Source: Halegenticoccus soli | GTDB lineage: Archaea; Halobacteriota; Halobacteria; Halobacteriales; Haloferacaceae | Assembly (NCBI RefSeq): GCF_002844195.1 | Contig: NZ_PEND01000003.1 | Coordinates: forward strand, 1-64,000 | Length of the DNA stretch: 64,000 bases | Direction: 5' to 3' | Shown: positions 7,840 to 17,040 of the stretch, piece after piece | How the letters are laid out: each line of letters begins with the position of its first letter | Position numbering within the stretch: position 1 is the first letter of the stretch | Translations under genes and position numbers: made by a program | The notes under the pieces: generated by a model | Told to the model about the DNA's origin: nothing | The model's input: only the letters and a program-made list of their open reading frames with translations | The model's database searches: none

Positions 7840-8343
7840 GTTTGGTAACTAGTAGCAATACAAAGAGTATCACGTATTTATGTGTATCGTCGAAACCGAT
7901 CAGTGCATCGAGCGTTCTCCAGGCGCTGCCAACGGCAGTCGGGAGAGGCTCTGTTCGATCTCGAGCAGGCGAGGGATCTCTCAGTTCGTTTGAGTAACCG
8001 GACGCTGTTCGCTGGCCTTCACCCGTAACCCGAAGGCCAGTAACTCGTGAAGGGGAGAGGACGGATCCGTGCTTGACGTTGTCTCTGTCATTACGCGCCT
8101 ATGTCTGACATCGATACTGACAGGATGGGCGTGATCCACGCGGCGGAGTTGCGGTTCGCAGAACGCCTTGCCAACCGCCCGCACAGGCGACCGCGCTGTA
8201 CCTCCGGTGGTCTGGAGTTTCGAACCCGCCTCGACTCCGCTAGCCGGGAAGATGGTATCCGTTCGACGTACTCGGTCTCACGACGAGGAGAAAACTTGCG
8301 AGCGCCGACGATGTCACCGTGGTTCTTCCGGAGAGACTACCGC
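7840..8343. other. Intergenic region with no supported gene
   Basis: About 500 bases separate the oxidoreductase stop from the symporter unit. The best candidate is a 36-codon frame on minus from ATG 8091 (MTETTSSTDPSSPLHELLAF) ending at 7981, which could extend upstream to 8184. It has no recognisable domain and no clear promoter. The AT-rich part at 7845-7885 likely holds the promoter of the symporter operon. Confidence 0.4.
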
Positions 8344-10011
8344 TTACACGGCCGCAGAAACCCGCGCTTCCGGAACCGTCCCGTCGTCGCTCCAGCCCCG
8401 TTCCGCGTAGTAGGTCGAGAGAGCCTCGTCGAACCCCGGCAGGCCGTAGGGGAGCGTATCGTCCCCGCGGTCGAAGCCGCGTCGGTTGTTGAAGTGACGC
8501 TCGAGATCGACGATCCGTGCACCGACCGCGAGTAAGTCCCCGTAGTCGGCGCCGAAGAGCGCTTCGAGGCGTTCCGGGGTCACGTAACTCCCCGAAAACT
8601 TGCACACGACGCCGCTGTCCTTCACCGCGTTCGCGTTCTCGGCGGCGACGAGGGTCGAAGCCTTTCCCTCTAGTCCCTCGGGAGGGAACGCCTCCTCTTG
8701 GCTCACGAGGGGGTACTCGTAGTCGTAGAACTCAGCGTACATGTGGTCAGCGCCGCGGTTGGCGGTTGCAAACGCCAGTCCTTGACCGTGGAGCGCACGC
8801 CCGTCGTGGGCGGGAAACTCCATACCCTTCACGGTCCAGTTTTCAACGCCCAGTTCATCGGCGATTCGATCGACTCCCTCCGCGAGGAAATCGCCGACGC
8901 CCTCCCGATAGGCGATCTTTTTGACCGTCTCGTGGACCAGGTCCACATTGCCAAATTCGCCTTCCGCTTTCAGGTACGCTGCGACGACGTCGCCACAGGA
9001 GATGGTGTCCATCCCGAGAGAGTCACAGAGTTCGTTCGATTTCATGACGGCAACGACGTCGTCGACAGCCTGGTTCGAGCCGAACGCCATCACCGTCTCG
9101 AACTCCGGACCCTCTGTCTCGATGTTCGCTTCCCCGTCGCGCGTCGGTAGTTTGCAGGCGAACGCGCAGGCGGAGCAGGTACCCTTCCGGTACTTCTTCT
9201 CCTCGACCGCGTCGCCGTTGATTCCCTCGACGCCCTCGAAGGAGCGTTCGGCGAAGTAGCGGGTGGGAAGCGCACGGACCTCGTTCGCGAGGTCGGTTAT
9301 GCTCGCGGTGCCTTGCCGTTTCATGATATGGTCATCGGTGGCGGCTTCGCGATGAACCTCCGTCTGGATAGCCGGAACGTCGATGTCGTGGCTGGCAGCG
9401 CCGTCGAAGGTGATCGCCTTCACGCCCTTTGCACCCAGTACGGCCCCTAACCCGCCTCGGCCGAAAGCGCGGCCGGACGAGGTCACGATGGCGGCGAACC
9501 GGACGCGGTTCTCGCCCGCCGGTCCGATCGCGGCGAGGTGTTCGCTGCCGAACCCTCGTTCTTCGTCGAGAGATGCCTCTACTTCGGGGACGGCGGCTCC
9601 TTCGAGGTCGGGAACGTCCTCGAACTCGACGCCCTCGTCGGTGACGTGGACGACGAGCAGGTCGTCACTCTCGCCCGTAAGCTGGACCGCACCGTAGCCG
9701 GTCGCGGCGAAATTTCTGGAGAGGAAGCCGCCGGCGTTCGAAGAGAGGAGGCCGCCGGTTAACGGCGAGACGCCCGTGCAGTTCATCCGCCCGGTGAAGC
9801 TCATCCGCGAGATCTGCATCGGCCCCGTCGTGAAGAACAGGCTGTTAGTCGGATCGAACGGATCGACTCCGAACGGGATCCGCTCGTGAGCGAGCCGCGT
9901 CGCCACCCCGCGTCCGCCGATGAACGCCTCCAGCACCGCGTCGATATCCTCCAGTTCAGTCTCGCGCGAACCCACGTCGACGGTCAGAAGTGGTCCCGTT
10001 GCGTGGAGCAT
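8344..10011 (-). CDS. Tungsten-dependent aldehyde:ferredoxin oxidoreductase (AOR family)
   Basis: A 555-residue cytosolic enzyme that oxidises aldehydes to acids with ferredoxin as acceptor, using a tungsten-bispterin centre and a [4Fe-4S] cluster. The cluster ligands Cys279-x2-Cys282-x3-Cys286 (CSACAFAC) and the distant Cys470 (SGVVCKFSG) are present. Pterin-binding stretches NAGGFLSRNFAATGYGAVQL (residues 92-111), GPAGENRVRFA and GRGGLGAVLGAKGVKAI also match the family. The length is slightly below the usual 600. It starts 2 bases after the PotA stop, so it belongs to the polyamine importer operon (PotD-PotA-AOR). That placement suggests an aminoaldehyde such as 4-aminobutanal or its gamma-glutamyl form as substrate, which is inference. 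Confidence 0.92.
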   Translation of the reverse strand: MLHATGPLLTVDVGSRETELEDIDAVLEAFIGGRGVATRLAHERIPFGVDPFDPTNSLFFTTGPMQISRMSFTGRMNCTGVSPLTGGLLSSNAGGFLSRNFAATGYGAVQLTGESDDLLVVHVTDEGVEFEDVPDLEGAAVPEVEASLDEERGFGSEHLAAIGPAGENRVRFAAIVTSSGRAFGRGGLGAVLGAKGVKAITFDGAASHDIDVPAIQTEVHREAATDDHIMKRQGTASITDLANEVRALPTRYFAERSFEGVEGINGDAVEEKKYRKGTCSACAFACKLPTRDGEANIETEGPEFETVMAFGSNQAVDDVVAVMKSNELCDSLGMDTISCGDVVAAYLKAEGEFGNVDLVHETVKKIAYREGVGDFLAEGVDRIADELGVENWTVKGMEFPAHDGRALHGQGLAFATANRGADHMYAEFYDYEYPLVSQEEAFPPEGLEGKASTLVAAENANAVKDSGVVCKFSGSYVTPERLEALFGADYGDLLAVGARIVDLERHFNNRRGFDRGDDTLPYGLPGFDEALSTYYAERGWSDDGTVPEARVSAAV

Positions 10012-10013
10012 GG

Positions 10014-11141
10014 TTACTGCTCGATGAGCTCGCAGTCCGAGGGTTCGAAACCGACGACGACCGCTTCCCCCTCCTGAAACTGCGATTCCTGCCGCGTCTT
10101 TTGTCGCTGTGCGACCAGCGTTCGAGTCCCGATATCGACAACGTACTTCGTAGTCGCACCCTTGTAGATGACGTCGTCGACGGTCCCCCGATACCGGTTC
10201 GCCAGCTCGTCACCGCCGCCGGGGCGGGTAAGTGTGACGTTCTCGGGTCGAACCGACACGCCCACCTCGACACCCGGGGGGAAACCGCTGTCGCCGACGG
10301 CGAGCGTCTCCGTGCCCGTGTCGACGCCGAGCCCTTCCTCGGAGCTGGTCGTCACTCCGGTCAGGAGATTCGTTTCGCCGAGGAACGTCGCCACAAACGT
10401 CGTTTCCGGGTGGTCGTACAGCTCTGTGGGCGGGCCGACCTGCTCCAATCTCCCCTCGTTCATCACCGCAATCCGGTCGGACATCGTCATCGCCGCCTCC
10501 TGATCGTGCGTGACGTAGAGGAAGGTGATCCCGAGTTGCTCCTGGATGTCCTTCAGTTCGACCTGCATGCGCTGACGGAGCCCCCGGTCGAGGCTCGCCA
10601 GCGGCTCGTCCAGCAGGAGGACGTCCGGCTCACGAACGATGGCGCGGGCCATGGCGACGCGCTGTTTCTGGCCGCCGGAAAGTTCGCCGATGCTGCGGTC
10701 ACCGTATCCGGGAAGCTCAACGAGTTCGAGTACCTCCGTAACCCGTTCCTCACGCTCGGGCTTCGGGACGTTGTCCATCTCGAGCCCGAACGCTATGTTC
10801 TCTTTGACCGTCATGTGGGGAAAGAGGGCCCACTCCTGGAAGACCATGCTCGTGTTCCGTTTGTTCGCGGTCAGGTCGGTGACGCGCTCGCCGTCGATGA
10901 AGATGTCCCCGTCAGTTGGCGTTTCGAGCCCGCTGACACAGCGCAGCGTCGTCGTTTTCCCGCAGCCGGACGGACCGACCAGCGTGATGAACTCGCCGGG
11001 GCGGATTTCGATGTCGAAGTCTGCCACCGCGGTGACGTCGTCGTACTCTTTGCGTAACCCGCCGATGCGGATGTGACCCGTCTCTTCGGCCGATCTGGAG
11101 GCTGCCGATTCGGCGCTTGCTCCTGTCTGCTCTACGGGCAT
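10014..11141 (-). CDS. potA: Polyamine-type ABC transporter ATP-binding protein (PotA-like)
   Basis: A 375-residue ATPase that drives the PotB-PotC permease. It carries Walker A GPSGCGKT (56-63), Q-loop Gln102, ABC signature LSGGQKQR (154-161), Walker B VLLLDE (174-179) and the switch His212. A C-terminal TOBE region spans about 290-370 (VSVRPENVTL, GTVDDVIYKGATTKYVV). The first 22 residues are a low-complexity extension. It begins 1 base after the PotD stop. The Pot/Fbp/Mal group shares this layout; the polyamine assignment comes from PotD and the two permeases with it. Other cargos of this subfamily (iron, sulfate, sugar) are less likely. Confidence 0.9.
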   Translation of the reverse strand: MPVEQTGASAESAASRSAEETGHIRIGGLRKEYDDVTAVADFDIEIRPGEFITLVGPSGCGKTTTLRCVSGLETPTDGDIFIDGERVTDLTANKRNTSMVFQEWALFPHMTVKENIAFGLEMDNVPKPEREERVTEVLELVELPGYGDRSIGELSGGQKQRVAMARAIVREPDVLLLDEPLASLDRGLRQRMQVELKDIQEQLGITFLYVTHDQEAAMTMSDRIAVMNEGRLEQVGPPTELYDHPETTFVATFLGETNLLTGVTTSSEEGLGVDTGTETLAVGDSGFPPGVEVGVSVRPENVTLTRPGGGDELANRYRGTVDDVIYKGATTKYVVDIGTRTLVAQRQKTRQESQFQEGEAVVVGFEPSDCELIEQ

Positions 11142-11142
11142 A

Positions 11143-12354
11143 CTACAACCCCGCTCGCGCCTTCGCCTCCGACCACATGTCCGTCCATTCGTCCGTGTGT
11201 TCGGAGAACTGGTACGGAATGCACTTCTCGACGATGGTCTCGGCCGCGTCGAAGCCGTTCTGGTTGAACGTGAGCGAGACCTGTTCCTCCTCGGAAAACT
11301 GGTCGTAGGCGTTTTCGTTCACCGGAATCCCCTTGTTGCCGGGTTTCCAGCAGACCGAGTACTGTCCCTCGGGGGTCGTGACGTCGTTGATGAATTCGAC
11401 CGCAAGCTTGCGGTTGTGCGGATTCTTCACCACGCAGGCCCCCTCGGTCCACGCGATGCCGCCCGCCTGCTCAGTGAGCAGCGTCTTCACCCACTTTGCG
11501 CCCTCGTGGTACATCGTGCTGAAGTAGTAATTCCCGATGGGCGCAAGCCAAATGTCCTCGTTCTGCATCGCCTGTCGCGTGTCGCTCCCGCCCCCGTAGA
11601 CGGCCTCGACGTTCTCGAACATTTGGATGAGCTTCTCTTTGATGTCCGCGAGTTCGTCTTCGCTCTGCTGGTACGGCTCGTACCCGAGCCGAATAGCGAT
11701 AGCCGGGATGACCCACGTCGGCCAGTCGACAGTGCCCACTTTCCCTTTGAATTCGCCGCTCTCGCCGCCGGTCCAGAACAGTTCGTACCCGGTTTCGGTC
11801 GCCATCTCCTCGTCCACTTCGTTCGTGTTGATGGTGAGCGAGTCCCAACCCCACCGGGTCGGAACGCCGTACATCTCGTCCTCCCAGCTGAACGGCTCGA
11901 ACGGATACTGGTAGCGCTCGATGAAATTATCCATCTCCCTGAAGTCCTCAGGGTCGAGCGCTTCGATAGTGCCCGCGCGTGCGTGGCGCTGGACCCACGT
12001 GTTGTCGATGACCATCACGTCGTACTCGCTGGTCCCGCCGCCCTGGAGGATGTTGAACGCCTCCGTGTCGGAGCCGATGAGCTTCACGTTCACGTCTACC
12101 CCGCGGTCTTTGTACTTTCCGAGCAGGTCGTCGTGATCGTATCCCTCCCACGTGAGGATGTTGAGTACTTGTTCGTCGCCGCTCTCCTCGGTCGTCCCAC
12201 CCCCGCCGCTCGCTCCTACGTCTCGCTTTCCCATACAACCGGTTAGCCCTGCGACGCTCGCCGCGCCCGCTACCTTCAGGAAGGCTCGCCGTCCGTCGGT
12301 TGGCTCGGCGCTGTATCTCCGTCCGTGACCGTCATCCGTGCTCTCATTTGCCAT
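11143..12354 (-). CDS. potD: Periplasmic-type spermidine/putrescine-binding lipoprotein (PotD-like)
   Basis: A 403-residue substrate-binding protein. RRAFLK at 22-27 followed by AGAASVAGLTGC makes a Tat signal with a lipobox; Cys40 would be lipidated and the protein anchored outside the membrane. A glycine-rich linker follows. The mature part begins LNILTWEGYDHDDLLGKYKD, the PotD/PotF start, and continues with YDVMVIDNTWVQRHARAGTI and WGWDSLTINTNEV. In PotD proteins several Trp/Asp/Glu side chains bind the amine; aromatic residues are plentiful here. The start ATG 12354 lies about 30 bases after TATATTAATC, so leaderless or nearly so. Whether the ligand is putrescine, spermidine or agmatine cannot be read. 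Confidence 0.9.
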   Translation of the reverse strand: MANESTDDGHGRRYSAEPTDGRRAFLKVAGAASVAGLTGCMGKRDVGASGGGGTTEESGDEQVLNILTWEGYDHDDLLGKYKDRGVDVNVKLIGSDTEAFNILQGGGTSEYDVMVIDNTWVQRHARAGTIEALDPEDFREMDNFIERYQYPFEPFSWEDEMYGVPTRWGWDSLTINTNEVDEEMATETGYELFWTGGESGEFKGKVGTVDWPTWVIPAIAIRLGYEPYQQSEDELADIKEKLIQMFENVEAVYGGGSDTRQAMQNEDIWLAPIGNYYFSTMYHEGAKWVKTLLTEQAGGIAWTEGACVVKNPHNRKLAVEFINDVTTPEGQYSVCWKPGNKGIPVNENAYDQFSEEEQVSLTFNQNGFDAAETIVEKCIPYQFSEHTDEWTDMWSEAKARAGL

Positions 12355-12529
12355 CGTATGAACTGACAGATTACCCTCCCGATTAATATATCTTCTTATA
12401 AATTACCTTACCTAATGGGACAGAATATCATCAAAGTCCGATTCAATTGAACGTATTAAGGAGTACTTGCCAATCGGCAGAATCAAAGACAAGATTGAAG
12501 AGGGTCCGTGCGAAGGACTGTGTTAGACC
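12355..12529. promoter_or_regulatory. Divergent promoter region of the pot genes with palindrome
   Basis: Minus-strand TATA candidates lie at 12381-12390 (TATATTAATC) and 12393-12402. A perfect ten-base palindrome TTCAATTGAA occupies 12442-12451, midway between the two start codons, and is a candidate operator acting on both directions. On the plus side the AT-rich ACGTATTAAG at 12451-12460 could be the potB promoter. Confidence 0.5.
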
Positions 12530-13435
12530 ATGGCAACAAGTGACGGGAAACGCTCGGCGCTGGGTGAGCGCTTCGAGAGAGCGGTCGACCGCTCTCCGCT
12601 CCCGGCCGGCGTCGTCGTAACAAGCGGCCCGGTTCTCCTCTTGCAGCTGTTGTTCTTCGTCGGTCCGCTGTTCATCATGGTGACGATTGCGACCATGGAG
12701 ATGGAGAACCTCGTCCTGATTCCCGACTACAGTCTCGACAACTTCGTCGAGGTTTTCACCGGATTCGTTCCCCGGACGGCGTTCACCAACACCGTACTCA
12801 TCTCGGTGCTCACTACGCTGTCGGCGATCGTCATTGCGTACCCGATCGCCTACTTCATCGCCCGCAGGGGCGGGTCCCACAAGAACCAGCTTCTGATACT
12901 GGTGATGATCCCGTGGTGGACAAATTTTATCGTTCGCGTCTACGGGTGGCGGCTCATCCTCGGATCGCGCGGGGTGGTCAACTCCGCGCTCATCTACGCC
13001 GGTTTCATCGATCAGCCCATCGATTGGTTGTTGAACACGAAGTTTTCCATTTGGCTCGGGCTGACCTACCTCTGGCTGCCGTTCATGATACTCCCGCTCT
13101 ACACCAGTTTGGAGAAGATGGACCAGTCGCTCATCGATGCCGCCTACGATCTCGGCGCCTCCCGCTGGGTCGTGTTCCGGCGTATCATCCTTCCGCTCTC
13201 GTTCTCCGGCCTGGTCGGGGGCACCATGTTCGTGTTCATCTTCAGCATGGGATCGTACATCGTCCCTTCGATGCTCGGGGGCGGCACGACGTTCGTCGGC
13301 CCGCTGATCGACTATCAGTTCGGCTTCGGCGGCGACTGGCCTATGGGCGCAGCCATCGCGAGCGTCCTGATGCTCATCGTGATGGTGGTGCTACGCGCCC
13401 TGATGCGCCACGTCGAGATCGAGGAGATGATCTGA
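12530..13435 (+). CDS. potB: Polyamine-type ABC transporter permease (PotB-like)
   Basis: A 301-residue membrane protein with six predicted helices. The cytoplasmic EAA loop reads DAAYDLGASRWVVFRRIILP, the contact site for the ATPase. Other conserved parts are NTVLISVLTTLSAIVIAYPI and MIPWWTNFIVRVYGW, typical of PotB. ATG 12530 is the first in-frame ATG. The next gene begins 1 base after its stop, so potB and potC are cotranscribed and diverge from potD-potA-AOR. Together the four proteins form a complete importer. Confidence 0.92.
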   Translation: MATSDGKRSALGERFERAVDRSPLPAGVVVTSGPVLLLQLLFFVGPLFIMVTIATMEMENLVLIPDYSLDNFVEVFTGFVPRTAFTNTVLISVLTTLSAIVIAYPIAYFIARRGGSHKNQLLILVMIPWWTNFIVRVYGWRLILGSRGVVNSALIYAGFIDQPIDWLLNTKFSIWLGLTYLWLPFMILPLYTSLEKMDQSLIDAAYDLGASRWVVFRRIILPLSFSGLVGGTMFVFIFSMGSYIVPSMLGGGTTFVGPLIDYQFGFGGDWPMGAAIASVLMLIVMVVLRALMRHVEIEEMI

Positions 13436-13436
13436 C

Positions 13437-14294
13437 ATGAGCGGCGGAACCGACGTTACGACCGGCGACCGCCCGTCGGAGATGACCGAAACTGGCCTCC
13501 CGCTCCGCCGCCTCCGGGACGTTCTCGACACCTACTGGATCCACGTCTGGACTCTGCTCGTGTTCGCATTCCTCTATTTCCCTATCGTCGTGCTCGTCGT
13601 CTTCTCCTTCGAGAAAGGAACCTACTCGACGCTTCCCTGGAGCGGCTTCACAGTGCAATGGTACGCGGAGATGGTCACCGACCAGGTGCTCATCGATTCG
13701 GCGACCAACAGCGCCATCGTCGCCGTGTTCGTCACTGTTATCGGCACAACTCTCGGGACGCTCGGTGCCATCAGCCTCGTCCGCTACGAGTTCAAACTCA
13801 AGAGCGTCTACCGCTCGCTCATCATCGCACCGATGACCGTCCCCGGACTCATCCTCGGCGTCGGTCTCCTGATGTGGTTCAAATACCTCGGCTTCAGTAC
13901 CGACCTGAAGACGGTGATGATCGGGCAGCTCGTCTTCGTCACGCCGTTCGTCCTTATCACCGTTAGCGCCAGCCTCAGCGGCTTCGACCCGCATCTCGAA
14001 GAGGCGGCACGCGACCTCGGGGCGAGCCGCTGGCAGACGTACCGCCGCGTCACCATCCCGATGCTCATGCCCGGCATCGTGAGCGGAGCGATGTTCGCCT
14101 TCGCACTTTCGTTCGACGACTTCCTCATCGCCTTCTTTACCAGCGGGGTGAAGAACACGCTCCCGGTCTACCTGTGGTCGCGCATGAACCACGGCATCAG
14201 TCCGGTCATCAACGCGATCTCCACCGTCGTGTTGCTGTTCAGCATCGTCCTCATCGTGGGAAGCGAACTGCTCCGACGACGCAATGAATTGTAG
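13437..14294 (+). CDS. potC: Polyamine-type ABC transporter permease (PotC-like)
   Basis: A 285-residue permease with six helices and the EAA loop EEAARDLGASRWQTYRRVTI. The N-terminal 25 residues are hydrophilic and longer than in bacterial PotC. NHGISPVINAISTVVLLFSI near the C-terminus matches the PotC group. It pairs with the preceding permease. The aminotransferase that follows begins 109 bases after the stop and may be part of the same transcript. Confidence 0.92.
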   Translation: MSGGTDVTTGDRPSEMTETGLPLRRLRDVLDTYWIHVWTLLVFAFLYFPIVVLVVFSFEKGTYSTLPWSGFTVQWYAEMVTDQVLIDSATNSAIVAVFVTVIGTTLGTLGAISLVRYEFKLKSVYRSLIIAPMTVPGLILGVGLLMWFKYLGFSTDLKTVMIGQLVFVTPFVLITVSASLSGFDPHLEEAARDLGASRWQTYRRVTIPMLMPGIVSGAMFAFALSFDDFLIAFFTSGVKNTLPVYLWSRMNHGISPVINAISTVVLLFSIVLIVGSELLRRRNEL

Positions 14295-14403
14295 GATCGC
14301 GGCGGCTCGGACGCCGAACCTCAGCCCCTCGATGCTGGACCCACCTCCGCCCACGCTGACCGCTGCCGGTCCGAACCGCCTACGAACGCCTACCCGAAAC
14401 ACC

Positions 14404-15753
14404 ATGCAACTCTGGCCAGACATCGAATCCGAGTACGTCGAACGAACGCCGACCAGCGAGAGACTTCACCGCGAGACCCGCGCGCACGTGCCTGCGGGCG
14501 TCGCAAGCACCTTCCGGAACTGGGACCCCCACCCGCTCTTCGTCGAGCGCGCGTCGGGCGTCCACCTCTACGACGTCGACGGGAACGCCTACCTCGACTT
14601 CGCACTCAACAACGGCGCGGCGATGGTCGGCCACGCTCATCCAGCCGTCAACGAGGCTGTCGCCGACCAGCTAGGCGACGGGACGCTCTACTGTCACCCG
14701 CACGAGCTCCTCTCGGAGGCCGCCGTCGAAATAAAGCGGCGGTGGGACCCGATTGACCTCGTCCGCTTCACGAACAGCGGCACCGACAGCACCATGCACG
14801 CCATTCGCGTCGCTCGCGCGTACAGCGGCCGGGACAAGATCCTGAAGATAGAGGGGTCGTACCACGGTGTCCACGATTACGTCCTCATCAGCAAGTCCAC
14901 CCCCGAGGGGAAGTGGGGACACCCGAAGCGCCCGGCGAAGCTCGTCGAGAGCGCGGGTGTTCCGGAACAGGTCGCCGAAACCGTCGAAGTCGCGCCGTTC
15001 AACGACCTCGAGGCCGTCGAGTCTATTCTCCGCGAACACCGTAACGAGATCGGCGCCGTCATCGTCGAACCGATCGTGATGAACGTCGCCGTCACCCAGC
15101 CGCGAGAGCGGTTCCTGCACGGCCTGCGCGAGCTCTGCGACGAGTACGGCCTGGTCTACATCTTCGACGAAGTGAAGACCGGCGCAAAGGTCGCGCCGGG
15201 GGGCGCGGCCGAGTACTACGGCGTCGAACCGGATCTCGTCGCGATGGCGAAGAGCATCGGCGGCAACTTCCCCGTCGGCGCGTTCGGCGGCAGCGAGGAG
15301 ATTATGCGGACCATCGAGGACGACGCCGCCCACTTCGGCACCTACAACGGTAACCCGCTCGTCCTCCGCGCGCTCGTGACCGTCCTCCGAGACGTGCTCA
15401 CCGACGAAGCCTACGAGCGCGCGTACGCCCTCGGCGACGCGCTCGCGCAGGGGTACGAGGACGTCATGGAGGACGCCGGTCTCGTCGGCCACGTCGATCA
15501 GGTGACGACTCAGGGAACCGCCGTGTTCACCGACCACGAGATCCGGAACTACCGAGACTTCCAAACCCACGTCGATCCAGACCTCCAGGAGAACTACTTC
15601 TTCGGGATGCTCAACCGGGGCGTCATGGCCCAGCCCCACGGCATCGCCCAACAGTGGACCATCAGCGTCCAGCACGATCGAGCGTACGTCGACGAGCACC
15701 TCGAAGCGTTCAAAGATCTCGCTCCGCGACTCGCGGACGAACAGTCGCTATAG
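14404..15753 (+). CDS. PLP-dependent class III aminotransferase (glutamate-1-semialdehyde mutase-like branch)
   Basis: A 449-residue enzyme. The PLP Schiff-base lysine is Lys283 (VAMAKSIGGN), the cofactor-nitrogen Asp is Asp255 (YIFDEVKTG), and NSGTDSTMHAIRVARA binds the phosphate. The branch is close to glutamate-1-semialdehyde 2,1-aminomutases in motifs (AEYYGVEPDLVAMAKSIGG), but a haem-synthesis role is unlikely next to transport genes. It more likely transfers an omega-amino group from a polyamine-derived substrate. The frame extends upstream to 14284 inside potC, but ATG 14404 gives the family N-terminus. It converges with the ligase gene; the two stop codons share the palindrome CTATAG at 15748-15753. 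Confidence 0.88.
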   Translation: MQLWPDIESEYVERTPTSERLHRETRAHVPAGVASTFRNWDPHPLFVERASGVHLYDVDGNAYLDFALNNGAAMVGHAHPAVNEAVADQLGDGTLYCHPHELLSEAAVEIKRRWDPIDLVRFTNSGTDSTMHAIRVARAYSGRDKILKIEGSYHGVHDYVLISKSTPEGKWGHPKRPAKLVESAGVPEQVAETVEVAPFNDLEAVESILREHRNEIGAVIVEPIVMNVAVTQPRERFLHGLRELCDEYGLVYIFDEVKTGAKVAPGGAAEYYGVEPDLVAMAKSIGGNFPVGAFGGSEEIMRTIEDDAAHFGTYNGNPLVLRALVTVLRDVLTDEAYERAYALGDALAQGYEDVMEDAGLVGHVDQVTTQGTAVFTDHEIRNYRDFQTHVDPDLQENYFFGMLNRGVMAQPHGIAQQWTISVQHDRAYVDEHLEAFKDLAPRLADEQSL

Positions 15754-17040
15754 CGTTTCGACGTACTGCTCGCGCTCCCAATCTGTCACGTGGTCGTTGA
15801 ACGCCCGTAACTCGCGCCGCTTCGTCGCGGCGTACGCCGCGGTTACTTCCCTCCCCAGCCGCTCGGAAAGTTCTTTGTCGGCTTCGAGCGCTCGAAGCGC
15901 CCGCGTGGGTGACCGGGGCAGCTCCGGACAGTGACCGACAGGATCACCGGTGACGGCCGCTTCGGGCTCCAGTCCCTCCTCGACGCCGTGCAGCCCCGCC
16001 GCGATCGTGCTGGCGATGACGAGGTAGGGGTTCGCGTCGGCGCTGGCGATCCGATTCTCCAGCCTGACCGTCCCGGGCGGAACTCGGATCGCCGTCATTC
16101 GGTTGTCGTAACCCCACGAGGCGGTGTACGGTGCGAACTCCTCCGGCGCGTAGCGCTTGAACGCGTTGATCGTTGGCGTTCCGAGCGCCGCGAGCGCGTC
16201 GGCGTGCGCCAGTAGCCCGCCGACGAAGTGGCGGCCGGTCTCGGAGAGCTCTCCCTCCGCCCCTTCGAAGACGTTTTCGCCGCCCTCGAAGGCGCTAACG
16301 TGGAGATGGTAGCCGCTTCCGGATCGATCACCGAACGGCTTCGCCATGAACGTCGCCCACTGATCGTGGTGGCGGCCCGCCTGCTTGATGAGCCGCTTGA
16401 AATCGAACGTCGTGTCGGCTTGAGCGAGCGGACGCCCGTAGTCGAACAGTATCTCGAGCTGACCCGCGCCGTGCTCGTGTTGAAGCGAATGCAGGTCGAT
16501 GCCGTATCCGGCACACCACTCGGTCACAGTGTCATAGAACGGTGCGATCTCCTCGGTCGCCCACGATACGCACTCGTGTTTGTGGTCAGTACACGGCGTG
16601 TAATCCTCGTCCAGGAGGTAGAACTCGAGTTCGCTGCCGACGAAGAGGTCGAAGTCGACGTCCGCAGTCTCGATAACGCGCTTGAGCGCGGTTCGGGGCG
16701 CCGCCTCGACCGGTTGCCCGTCGCGGGTGAAATCACACAGAACGCGCGCCGCGTTCTCGCGCCACGGGAGCACCCGGAACGTCGACGGATCGGGTCGGAC
16801 CGTTCCGTCGCCGTAGTCTATCTCTTCGCCGAGCCCCGTGCCCTGCGGCACGTCGTTTCGCGGCGTCTGTACGAGCAACAGGAGATTCATCGGAAACCCC
16901 CCGTCCCAGTGCTCGATGAAGTACTCCGCGGCGATCTGTTTCGACCGCGAGATGCCGTTTACGTCCGCGAACTCGACGAACACGTGCTCGATACCTTCCT
17001 CATCGATGCACGCACGCATCCGTTCGCCGTGATCGGTCAT
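15748..17040 (-). CDS. Glutamine synthetase-like gamma-glutamyl ligase (PuuA/GlnA-like)
   Basis: A 430-residue ATP-dependent ligase of the glutamine synthetase fold. The metal-binding ExE (Glu137, Glu139 in GSELEF), HEHGAGQLE (188-196), GYHLHVS (243-249), the ATP-side Arg in NRMTAIRVP and RLENR with Glu328 are all present. The N-terminal strand VFVEFADVNGISRSK is shorter and different from true GlnA, as in gamma-glutamylpolyamine synthetases. ATG 17040 is preferred; GTG 17049 is the alternative. Lying between an omega-aminotransferase and a lone amidotransferase, it probably attaches glutamate to putrescine or another amine. Ammonia assimilation is less likely, and the amine cannot be read from sequence. 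Confidence 0.88.
   Translation of the reverse strand: MTDHGERMRACIDEEGIEHVFVEFADVNGISRSKQIAAEYFIEHWDGGFPMNLLLLVQTPRNDVPQGTGLGEEIDYGDGTVRPDPSTFRVLPWRENAARVLCDFTRDGQPVEAAPRTALKRVIETADVDFDLFVGSELEFYLLDEDYTPCTDHKHECVSWATEEIAPFYDTVTEWCAGYGIDLHSLQHEHGAGQLEILFDYGRPLAQADTTFDFKRLIKQAGRHHDQWATFMAKPFGDRSGSGYHLHVSAFEGGENVFEGAEGELSETGRHFVGGLLAHADALAALGTPTINAFKRYAPEEFAPYTASWGYDNRMTAIRVPPGTVRLENRIASADANPYLVIASTIAAGLHGVEEGLEPEAAVTGDPVGHCPELPRSPTRALRALEADKELSERLGREVTAAYAATKRRELRAFNDHVTDWEREQYVETL

Noticed and set aside
7981-8184. 67-residue minus-strand frame after the tungsten enzyme
   Set aside because: It has no recognisable MoaD-like or other partner features and no promoter; kept only as a note in the intergenic entry.
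14284-14403. N-terminal extension of the first aminotransferase
   Set aside because: The 40 extra residues overlap the potC end, are Pro/Thr/Arg-rich and lack family similarity; ATG 14404 is better.
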